This document shows positions 13,977 through 20,793 of a DNA stretch of 20,793 nt, piece by piece. A program made the position numbers and the translations under genes. Below the pieces are notes generated by a model. It was not told where the DNA came from, ran no database searches, and saw only the letters and a program-made list of their open reading frames with translations. Every line of letters starts with the position of its first letter. Position 1 is the stretch's first letter. The DNA lies in NCBI GenBank assembly GCA_024681275.1, contig JAILBD010000058.1, positions 1 through 20,793 of the forward strand. The letters are read 5' to 3'. This stretch comes from Erysipelotrichaceae bacterium. Lineage in GTDB: Bacteria > Bacillota_I > Bacilli_A > Erysipelotrichales > Erysipelotrichaceae.

Positions 13977-15194
13977 TCATCTGCCGCAGCAGTGCTTGTA
14001 TTTCCGTCCGCTGCCGCAGGGACACGGAGCGTTGCCTGACACATCCTTCCATTTCAGATCCCTGTCCTTGCGCAGTTCTTCCATGATCGTCTTGAAAGGG
14101 ATCCTCTCTCTCATCATCATCGCCGCCTTCTTCAAAGGCTCTTCCGCCTCTTTGAACACCTCCAGATAGCTTTCGCAAAGGACGTTGCATCCGTCCCTGT
14201 TCCTGTCCTTGAGACAGCCGCCATGGCAGATCTTCAGATAGTCACAGGACCCGCACTTCTCAGGAAGAAGGGCCTTGGCTCTTCCGAAATCCCTCTGTTT
14301 CTTTCCCTCCATGATCTCAGTCAGCGAGGTCTCCAGGATATTACCCAGATAATGCTCATCGCGGACGAAGTGGTCGCAGGAATAGACATTGCCGTTGCTT
14401 TCGACGACCGGCACATCCCCGCACTCCCTCTGCAGCCAGCAAAGTGTCTGCGAACTTCCGGCATAGACCTGCAGCATCTCCATGAAGAGCTGAACGCCCA
14501 GCTTGTCCAGATCATTGTAGAGCCACTGATAGAAAACGGTCTTCAGGAAGCTTCCATATCCTTCAACATCCACGGAGTCTTCGCTCAGGCTGCCGTCTTC
14601 ATTCATGTTGACGATCGGGATGAATTGCATCCAGCCGGTGTTGAGCTCCTTCAGACTCTGATAGACGCTGCAGGCATTCTCACAGGTCATGCGGTTGACG
14701 GTGCAAAGCAGATCCGGCCTGATCCCGTAACGCATCAGAAGAGCGATGTGATCCCTGATCCTGTCATAGGTCTCATCACCTTTGGCGTCCCGCCGATAGT
14801 AGTCGTGGATCATCCTGTTTCCATCGATGGAAAGGCCCACATCAAAGTGTTCCTTTCTCAGAAAGGCGCACCACTCTTCATTCAGCTCCAGACCATTGGT
14901 CTGCAGATTGTTCCAGCACTCATAGCCCTGCGGCAGATACTTTTTCTCCAGCTCGACTGCCGTCTTAAAGAAATCCAGCCCACGCAGCGTCGGCTCTCCG
15001 CCATGCCATATGAAAGAGACGACCGGTCCGGGTGAACTCTCGAAATAGTTCCTGATCATGGCCTCCATTGTCTGCTCAGACATGGGCCTTCTCATGCTGA
15101 TCTCATTGCCCAGGTAGTAGCAGTATCTGCAAGCCATGTTGCAGGCCGAACCGATCGGCTTGACCATCACAGTGAAAGGATAGGAAGCTTTCAT
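13977..15194 (-). CDS. Anaerobic sulfatase-maturase-like radical SAM/SPASM protein with SEC-C tail
   Basis: Enzymes of this family (anSME) use radical SAM chemistry to oxidise a Cys or Ser of a client sulfatase to formylglycine. The 405 residues show the SAM cluster motif CxxxCxxC at Cys18, Cys22 and Cys25, the SAM-binding GGEPTL, QTNGLELNEEWC and GLSIDG, then the SPASM domain (CGDVPVVESNGNVYSCDHF, and later CGSCDYLKICHGGC) for two auxiliary clusters. A SEC-C zinc motif follows at 391-403 (CPCGSGRKYKHCC), as found at the end of SecA. SEC-C is an extra relative to the roughly 370-residue Clostridium perfringens enzyme. The ATG directly abuts the stop of the upstream hydrolase gene (TAG then ATG), with a weak ribosome site in the end of that gene, so translation is coupled. 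No sulfatase lies in the window. A peptide-modifying role on another client is equally possible. Confidence 0.85.
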   Translation of the reverse strand: MKASYPFTVMVKPIGSACNMACRYCYYLGNEISMRRPMSEQTMEAMIRNYFESSPGPVVSFIWHGGEPTLRGLDFFKTAVELEKKYLPQGYECWNNLQTNGLELNEEWCAFLRKEHFDVGLSIDGNRMIHDYYRRDAKGDETYDRIRDHIALLMRYGIRPDLLCTVNRMTCENACSVYQSLKELNTGWMQFIPIVNMNEDGSLSEDSVDVEGYGSFLKTVFYQWLYNDLDKLGVQLFMEMLQVYAGSSQTLCWLQRECGDVPVVESNGNVYSCDHFVRDEHYLGNILETSLTEIMEGKKQRDFGRAKALLPEKCGSCDYLKICHGGCLKDRNRDGCNVLCESYLEVFKEAEEPLKKAAMMMRERIPFKTIMEELRKDRDLKWKDVSGNAPCPCGSGRKYKHCCGR

Positions 15195-15959
15195 CTACTT
15201 CAGATGCTTCTCAAAGAATTCCAGTGTCTTGTTGAAAGAATCCATGGCCTGTTCCTGCCTGTACATCGGCTTGTCGTAGTACCAGATGCCATGTCCCGCT
15301 CCATCGTAGCGATAAAACTCGTAATTCTTGTTCTTCTCCTTCAGGATACGCTCGGTCTCATCGACTTCCTCCGGAGCCGGATGTCTGTCATCGTTGCCGA
15401 AGATGCCCAGCAAAGGACAGTTCAATCCATCAACTTTCGTGATCGGAGATTCCGGTCTGGCAGGACTGAGCTCTTCCTCCTTCATGATGACGCCGCCACC
15501 CCAGCAGTCCACGGCCGCATCGACGCCTTCCAGTGTGCAAGCCGCCAGGAAAGCATGTCTGCCGCCTGAGCACATGCCGATGACGCCGACCTTGCCGTTT
15601 GATTCCGGCTGATCCCTTAAATAGTCCATGGAAGCCTTCGTATCGCCCATGACACACTCATCAGGAACACCACCCTCGCTCATCATCCGCTTGGATACTT
15701 CCACCGGCGTGCCGGTCCCGAAACGGCTGTAGATATCCGGACATACCACGGCATAACCATGTTCGGTGAACCTTCTTGCAGCCTCTCTACACCACTCATC
15801 CCAGCCCGGCATATGCGGGATCAGAACGATGCTGCCGATCTTCTGTTTCTTCAAAGGACGGGACCAGTAAGCTGAGATCTCGTCGCCGCCATAGCCTTTG
15901 ATCCTGATGGTCTCGGCGATCATGCCGCTGTAATCACCGGTATTGAAACGATTCCACAT
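15195..15959 (-). CDS. Dienelactone-hydrolase-family alpha/beta hydrolase
   Basis: The 254-residue cytoplasmic protein, with no signal peptide, has the dienelactone hydrolase fold. Its catalytic triad is Cys130 in GMCSGGR, Asp190 or Asp191 in FGNDDRHPAPEE, and His223 in GAGHGI. True dienelactone hydrolase opens lactone rings in chlorocatechol breakdown, but most genomic members are carboxylesterases or thioesterases of unknown substrate, so I name only the family. The start ATG at 15959 has GAGAGGT seven bases upstream. The gene follows the membrane hydrolase by 62 bases with no terminator, and the radical SAM gene begins directly after its stop. The nucleophile region reads Cys-Ser-Gly-Gly-Arg, which has the Cys to +4 Arg spacing of sulfatase maturation sites, though the residue at +2 differs. 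Confidence 0.85.
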   Translation of the reverse strand: MWNRFNTGDYSGMIAETIRIKGYGGDEISAYWSRPLKKQKIGSIVLIPHMPGWDEWCREAARRFTEHGYAVVCPDIYSRFGTGTPVEVSKRMMSEGGVPDECVMGDTKASMDYLRDQPESNGKVGVIGMCSGGRHAFLAACTLEGVDAAVDCWGGGVIMKEEELSPARPESPITKVDGLNCPLLGIFGNDDRHPAPEEVDETERILKEKNKNYEFYRYDGAGHGIWYYDKPMYRQEQAMDSFNKTLEFFEKHLK

Positions 15960-16021
15960 GATACATACCTCTCTTTCTAACGATCATTTACAGACAATCT
16001 TTAACTGCCATTCACAAAAAC

Positions 16022-17977
16022 TCACAGGAAGGAAGAACCGCCCGTCACGATCCAGCACGCCAGCATCGCCGCCAGCATGGCCCCCGTATAAGCCCTTCCC
16101 GTCATGCGGTACGCATAGGTGCAGAGCACCGAGAAGAAAAGGACCTGCGGGACAAAGAGGATCAGGATCGACATGAACGGACCACCAAACGTCGAACCAA
16201 ACAGAAGGTCCGCACCCGGACCGATGCCGGCAAAGAACGGGATATACTCGATCAGGACCACGATCATGACGCCTCCCGCCATCAGCAGGAAATTCACGGA
16301 CCAGTTCCGAATGAAGCCGAAGAAACCCTTCTCGTAAGCCGACTGTGTCCTGAGATCCCGCATGATCTTGGAGTTGTTCAGATAATAGAACAGGGCAAAG
16401 AACGGGATATAGACCAGGAACTGCAGGAAACGCTGCAGAGTGAAAGGTCTGAAGAACGGCCAGATGAAACGCAGATCCAGATCGAACAGCAACGTGTAGA
16501 TCATATTGACGATGTACACATAAGCGATCATCACGATCGCCAGCGCCAGCGATCTCAGGAATATGGCGAGATCGAACTTCTCGCTTGCTATCCCTTTCTT
16601 TTTGTTCTTCGACCTCGTGATCGCGGATGTTATCAGCATCACGATGATCAGCAGCAGATACCAGCCCAGGAATCCGTTGCCGACCGTCATGCGGAAGATC
16701 CCTTCCGGCAGCGGCAGCAAGGCGTGTCCAAGCTGCGTCATGAACGGGAAAGACACTCCTGACAGAAGGATCGTGATCAAAGCGCCCTTGCGCCAGCCCT
16801 TTCTGGAAGCCATGGAATCCATGTCCGGCATCACCTGCTTCACGTCCCTGAACAGCGGCGTCTCCAGCAGATACGCCATCAGCGGGAAAAGACCCGCCAG
16901 TATGCATAACATCGAAGCCAGGACCAGATATTCCTTCGTCTTGGCGACGATATCGGTATTGGACAGCTTGTTTGGCAGACCGATGGCCTGATCGAACCAG
17001 TCCAGAGCGACCGCCAGACCGCCCAGATGATGGGTCGTCAGACGATGATTCGTCATCAGGAGCTCCATCCTTCTGGCGGAACCGTCCGCAAAAGAACCGT
17101 AAGTCCTGTTCCACTCCGCCTGATCCGCTGTCGTATTCAGGAAAGAAGTCCGCAGATCCGACTTCAGCAGATCGTCATCCACCATGCGCTGATAGTCTCT
17201 GAAATAAGAGAACTCATCATACTTTGCCTGCAGCAGCAGGACATTGTTGAAATGGATCTTCTTTGCATCATAGACATCATCTGTGAACAGTTCACCGCAT
17301 TGCAAGACCACCGCCTTCGGCGCGATCGGCGTACCGGCAAAATCAGCCGCCACCGTCCAGCTCGACCAGGTGCCCATGGAGTGGCCGCTGACAGCCATGC
17401 GGCTGCTGTCCACGTAATCGAACTTTGACAGTATCTCATAAGCCAGCGATCCGCCGCAGGAAGAATCCAGGATCGCATTGCCATGATCATCCCTGGAATA
17501 ATGATCGTTGAAGAAAGACAGATTGGAGAAGTTCATCAGGACCCGGTATCTCTTGGAACCTGAGATCTCCCTGAACGTCTTGTCTTCCACGGAATCATTG
17601 CCGTAGTTGACCTTGACCACATGATCGACATAGCCCCTCTTGATCAGACCCAAAGAGGATGAACCGTGTCCATACTCATCCAGACACATGACGACTGCGC
17701 CTCTTCTAGCCAGTTCGATCGCATAGGCCGCACAGGTCTCGTGGTCGTTCTGATAACCGTGCAGCAGCAAAACAGCCGGCGCCTTATCATTTTCAGAGGC
17801 AGTCACAGGCTTGTACATTTTGTAAGTCAGGTAGCCTTCCCCATCGGAGATCTGCCCGTCGATGATCCCGATCATGCCTCCGTCCCTCTGTATCCTGTCG
17901 GCAAGCGCCATGAAAACAGAAGCGACGATGATGCAGGATATACATAAAAGCAGAAAGATGTTCTTTTTGTTTTTCAT
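16022..17977 (-). CDS. Membrane-anchored alpha/beta hydrolase fused to a multi-pass membrane domain
   Basis: The protein has 651 residues. Residues 7-27 form an N-terminal membrane anchor or signal segment. Residues about 45-330 are an alpha/beta hydrolase with an oxyanion-loop motif LLHGYQND, the nucleophile elbow GHSMG with Ser200, a likely acid in QAKYDEF (Asp254) and His316 or His317 near THHLGG. From about residue 345 there are roughly eight hydrophobic segments (about 349-370, 398-418, 435-453, 472-497, 517-533, 560-580, 600-622, 628-646). With one anchor ahead, the hydrolase domain should face outward. I chose ATG 17977 because GGGAGA lies six bases upstream; the same frame stays open 188 codons further, antisense to the neighbouring peptidase, and is not coding. 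The substrate is unknown; lipid or acyl ester is a guess. It is first gene of the run with the dienelactone hydrolase family gene, the radical SAM gene and the lipoprotein. Confidence 0.85.
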   Translation of the reverse strand: MKNKKNIFLLLCISCIIVASVFMALADRIQRDGGMIGIIDGQISDGEGYLTYKMYKPVTASENDKAPAVLLLHGYQNDHETCAAYAIELARRGAVVMCLDEYGHGSSSLGLIKRGYVDHVVKVNYGNDSVEDKTFREISGSKRYRVLMNFSNLSFFNDHYSRDDHGNAILDSSCGGSLAYEILSKFDYVDSSRMAVSGHSMGTWSSWTVAADFAGTPIAPKAVVLQCGELFTDDVYDAKKIHFNNVLLLQAKYDEFSYFRDYQRMVDDDLLKSDLRTSFLNTTADQAEWNRTYGSFADGSARRMELLMTNHRLTTHHLGGLAVALDWFDQAIGLPNKLSNTDIVAKTKEYLVLASMLCILAGLFPLMAYLLETPLFRDVKQVMPDMDSMASRKGWRKGALITILLSGVSFPFMTQLGHALLPLPEGIFRMTVGNGFLGWYLLLIIVMLITSAITRSKNKKKGIASEKFDLAIFLRSLALAIVMIAYVYIVNMIYTLLFDLDLRFIWPFFRPFTLQRFLQFLVYIPFFALFYYLNNSKIMRDLRTQSAYEKGFFGFIRNWSVNFLLMAGGVMIVVLIEYIPFFAGIGPGADLLFGSTFGGPFMSILILFVPQVLFFSVLCTYAYRMTGRAYTGAMLAAMLACWIVTGGSSFL

Positions 17978-18016
17978 AGTATGTCTCCCGAATGATATTT
18001 CAGATCTTATAAATAC

Positions 18017-18022
18017 ATTATA
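18017..18022 (-). promoter_or_regulatory. Putative -10 box of the membrane hydrolase operon
   Basis: TATAAT on the minus strand lies 39 bases before the hydrolase ATG in the 126-base divergent intergenic region. The -35 is not consensus. Confidence 0.45.
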
Positions 18023-18070
18023 TAGGAAATCCGTCCCATACCGATACAGGGAGATCCTCACTTCATATCG

Positions 18071-18079
18071 TGATATAAT
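18071..18079 (+). promoter_or_regulatory. Extended -10 promoter of the M16 peptidase gene
   Basis: TGATATAAT is an extended -10 (TGn plus perfect TATAAT), 24 bases before the ATG. A perfect inverted repeat ATATC-GT-GATAT (18065-18076) overlaps it and could be an operator. The -35 is poor, as is common with extended -10 promoters. Confidence 0.55.
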
Positions 18080-18103
18080 GCATTTGTTTGGAGAAATTGA
18101 AAT

Positions 18104-20793
18104 ATGGAAATCAACGATATCATTCACGGCTTTAAAGTCACCAATATCCGCCATCTGGAAGAGATCGAAGCGGATATGTACGAGATGATCCACCTCGGGA
18201 CTGACGCCAAGACGATCTGGCTGAAAAGAGATGACGAAAACAAGACCTTCTCGATCGGTTTCAAGACCACGCCTGTCGACGACACCGGTGTCTTCCACAT
18301 CCTGGAACACTCCGTCCTCAACGGCTCCAGGAAGTATCCGGTCAGGGAACCCTTCGTCGACCTTCTGAAAGGCTCCCTGCAGACCTTCCTCAATGCCATG
18401 ACCTTCCCGGACAAGACCGTCTATCCGATCAGCTCCCGCAACGATAAAGACTTCATCAACCTGATGCGCGTCTACCTTGACGCCGTATTCTATCCGCTGG
18501 TCCTGAAGAACCCGAACATCTTCTATCAGGAAGGCTGGCACTACGAACTCAACGACGTCAATGAAGAGCCGATCTATAAGGGTGTCGTATTCAACGAGAT
18601 GAAAGGCGCCTTCTCTTCCCCGGACGGCATCAAATCAAGACTCATGATGCACGCCCTGTTCCCGGACAACTGCTACGGAAACGAATCCGGCGGCGACCCG
18701 GACTACATCACCGGCCTCAGCTACGAACAGTTCTGTGCCACCCACCGCAAACACTACAACCCGTCCAATTCCTACATCTTCCTGGACGGCGATATGGACA
18801 TCGAAAAGATCCTCGCCATCATCAACGATGAATATCTTTCCAATTACGGAAACGAAGGCGAAAAGATCACGATCGCAAAACAGTCTCCGGTCACCAGCGA
18901 AGTCACCAGGGAATACGAGATCTCCCCGCAGGACGATCCGGCCGGAAAGAGCCATCTCGCCTTTGGCTATGTCATCGGCGGGTTCGACGACTACGAAAAG
19001 AACATCGCCTTCTCGCTGATCTCATCCGTCCTTTGTTCCAGCAACGAATCGCCGCTGAAAAAAGCCATCCTGTCCAAGGGACTGGGCGAAGACATCTACT
19101 TCGATATGCAGGACGGCATCTTCCAGCCGTACGTCGAGATCGGCGTTCAGAACTCCGATCTGGAAAAGAAAGAGGAAGTGGAAGCGGCCATCAGGGAAGT
19201 CCTTGAGACCGCAGTCAGAGATGGACTGGACAGGAAAGAACTGGAAGCCGCTCTCAACCAGCGCGAATTCAAAGCCAAGGAAAGGGACTTCGGCGGCATG
19301 CCGAAGGGACTCGTCTTCGCCATCTCGGCACTGGACTCCTGGCTCTATGACGGCGACCCCGCTGACAGCATCTGCTACAGCGATCTCTTCAACAGCCTCA
19401 GAGAAAAACTGGATTCTTCCTACTATGAAGATCTGATCGAAGAATTCATCCTGAACTCAAAACACTGCGCAAAGATCTTCCTAAAACCATCGACCACTCT
19501 CGGTGCGGAAAAGATCGGAAAAGAAAAAGCGAAACTCGCTGCCATCGCCGCCACCTGGACAGAAGAAGAAAAGAAAGCGATCGTCGAAATGAACAGGAAG
19601 CTTTCCGCATGGCAGTCTGAAGAAGACACGCCGGAACAGAAAGCGACACTGCCTGCTCTGCACCTGGACGATCTGAAGAAGACACCGACCGACTATCCGA
19701 TCGAAGTGAAGACCTGCCAGGGCTCCAAAGTCCTCTATCATCCGGTCGCGACCAACGGCATCACTTACGATTCCCTCATCATCTCCTGCGACGACATGAA
19801 CGAGGAAGAACTGACGATCGGATCACAGATGATGACCTTCCTGGGAAACCTGAAGACGGAAAAGTATGATGTCCTGACGCTCAGCCGCCTGATCAGATCG
19901 ACCCTGGGCGACTTCTCGACCTCCCTGACCGGATCAAGATCCTACAAGGAAGGCATCGTAAAGAAATTCATCCTGGTCTCATGGTCATCCCTATACCGCA
20001 ACGATCCGGAAGCCATCGAGCTGATCAAAGAGATCCTCTATCACACCGATTATTCGGATGCCGATGCGATCCGCAATATCCTGAAACAGAACCTCTTCGT
20101 CATGGAACAGACCTACATCAACGCCGGACACTCTCTGGCGATGCAGAGGGCCGCTTCCTACTCCTCTTCCGTATCGGCAGCAGCCGAATACGCCAAGGGC
20201 TATGAAGCATACCGCTATCTGAAAGATCTGGATGAGAATTGGGATGAGAAGAACCCTCACTTCATCGAAGTCCTGAAGAAACTCTCTGAAAAGCTCTTTA
20301 TCAGGGAAAGATACACGCTCTCCGTATCCGGTGAACAGTCCGACATGAATGCGGAAGCGATCCTCAAAGACGCTCCATCCGGACAGATCTCTGATACTTA
20401 CGAGATCAGACCCTTGGGCAGGAGAAACGAAGGCATCGCCGTACCGGCCAATGTCTCCTTCGCCGCCAAAGCCTCCATCCTGGATGAGAAGATCAAAAAG
20501 ATTGGCACGATGTTCGTTTTATCCAACATCCTGACTTACGACTATCTCTGGAACAACATCCGCGTCAAAGGCGGCGCCTACGGCTGCGGATTCCGCTCCG
20601 GGATCGGCCGCACTGCCGGCTTCTATTCCTACCGCGACCCGGATCCTGCCAACTCGCTGAAGATCTACGAAGACACGGTCAGCTATCTGAAAGACTTCAT
20701 CGAAAGGAACCAGGATATCGAGAACTACATCGTCGGAACGACCGGTGATTTCGATCCATATCTGTCAAACAGAGGATCCATCATCACTTCCGA
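18104..20793 (+). CDS. M16C-family zinc metallopeptidase (presequence-protease-like), 3' end outside window
   Basis: The reading frame is open from ATG 18104 to the window end (896 residues, no internal stop). It encodes a large insulinase-superfamily peptidase of the M16C, presequence-protease type; such clam-shell enzymes degrade peptides up to some tens of residues. The inverted zinc motif is HxxEH at His65, Glu68 (catalytic) and His69, and the third ligand is Glu165 in VVFNEMKGAF. Family landmarks follow: the IRVKGGAYGCG segment of the C-terminal half (Arg and Gly bind substrate ends) and ENYIVGTTGDFD close to the right edge. Members of this family are about 970 residues, so about 75 are probably missing. 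No signal peptide is seen, so the enzyme is probably cytosolic. GGAG lies ten bases before the ATG. It is divergent from the membrane hydrolase operon. Confidence 0.93.
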   Translation, partial: MEINDIIHGFKVTNIRHLEEIEADMYEMIHLGTDAKTIWLKRDDENKTFSIGFKTTPVDDTGVFHILEHSVLNGSRKYPVREPFVDLLKGSLQTFLNAMTFPDKTVYPISSRNDKDFINLMRVYLDAVFYPLVLKNPNIFYQEGWHYELNDVNEEPIYKGVVFNEMKGAFSSPDGIKSRLMMHALFPDNCYGNESGGDPDYITGLSYEQFCATHRKHYNPSNSYIFLDGDMDIEKILAIINDEYLSNYGNEGEKITIAKQSPVTSEVTREYEISPQDDPAGKSHLAFGYVIGGFDDYEKNIAFSLISSVLCSSNESPLKKAILSKGLGEDIYFDMQDGIFQPYVEIGVQNSDLEKKEEVEAAIREVLETAVRDGLDRKELEAALNQREFKAKERDFGGMPKGLVFAISALDSWLYDGDPADSICYSDLFNSLREKLDSSYYEDLIEEFILNSKHCAKIFLKPSTTLGAEKIGKEKAKLAAIAATWTEEEKKAIVEMNRKLSAWQSEEDTPEQKATLPALHLDDLKKTPTDYPIEVKTCQGSKVLYHPVATNGITYDSLIISCDDMNEEELTIGSQMMTFLGNLKTEKYDVLTLSRLIRSTLGDFSTSLTGSRSYKEGIVKKFILVSWSSLYRNDPEAIELIKEILYHTDYSDADAIRNILKQNLFVMEQTYINAGHSLAMQRAASYSSSVSAAAEYAKGYEAYRYLKDLDENWDEKNPHFIEVLKKLSEKLFIRERYTLSVSGEQSDMNAEAILKDAPSGQISDTYEIRPLGRRNEGIAVPANVSFAAKASILDEKIKKIGTMFVLSNILTYDYLWNNIRVKGGAYGCGFRSGIGRTAGFYSYRDPDPANSLKIYEDTVSYLKDFIERNQDIENYIVGTTGDFDPYLSNRGSIITS

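Noticed and set aside
15984..17114. A 376-codon minus-strand frame overlapping the membrane hydrolase.
   Set aside because: It is out of frame with the clear hydrolase and membrane segments and has low-complexity Gly/Arg/Asp content typical of shadow frames.
17978..18541. The hydrolase frame stays open 188 codons upstream on the minus strand.
   Set aside because: It is antisense to the first part of the M16 peptidase, shows no domain, and the ATG at 17977 has its own ribosome site and begins a membrane anchor.
1..20793. CRISPR arrays, insertion sequences, tRNA or rRNA genes and riboswitches.
   Set aside because: No regular repeats, transposase motifs, tRNA cloverleaf or rRNA stretches, or recognisable riboswitch leaders were seen on reading both strands.

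Overview
The window looks like chromosomal DNA of a moderately GC (roughly 50 percent) low-GC-lineage Firmicute. The rsmG-noc-parA-parB cluster, an Spx regulator, Gram-positive ribosome binding sites (AGGAGG type), a lipobox lipoprotein and an anaerobic-type radical SAM maturase together suggest an anaerobic gut-type Firmicute, perhaps near Erysipelotrichia. That placement is inference, since no rRNA marker is present. Almost everything is on the minus strand; only the fragment at the left edge and the large peptidase at the right edge are on the plus strand.

Layout from left to right. At 2-670 is the decayed remnant of a PHP-family histidinol-phosphatase-like gene, with an in-frame TGA and a missing C-terminus. 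It converges on a shared terminator with the chromosome-maintenance operon (transcribed right to left: rsmG, noc, parA, parB, telA; 5012 to 720). Such clusters usually lie close to oriC. Next come an SDR/epimerase-like gene (5123-6148), a DUF362 gene (6226-7233) and a small membrane protein with a zinc ribbon (7301-7714), each with its own signals. The nucleotide-synthesis part is HAD phosphatase, thyA and folA (9902 to 7782); thyA and folA overlap by one base and end at a strong terminator.

A stress/proteostasis operon follows, tetR-spx-lon (13252 to 9989). Its near-consensus promoter holds a 10-base palindrome between -35 and -10, which implies self-regulation by the TetR protein. Upstream of it is the least explained part of the window, an apparent four-gene operon (17977 to 13364): a membrane-anchored alpha/beta hydrolase fused to a multi-pass membrane domain, a dienelactone-hydrolase-family enzyme, a sulfatase-maturase-like radical SAM/SPASM protein with a SEC-C zinc tail, and a small lipoprotein. 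No sulfatase is encoded nearby, so the substrate of the radical SAM enzyme is open. Divergently, an M16C (presequence-protease-like) zinc peptidase starts at 18104 and runs off the right end.

No tRNA, rRNA, insertion sequence, CRISPR array or riboswitch was recognised. No gene-free stretch exceeds 300 bases; the longest is 126 bases (17978-18103) and holds the two divergent promoters. Promoter, operator and terminator calls are by eye.
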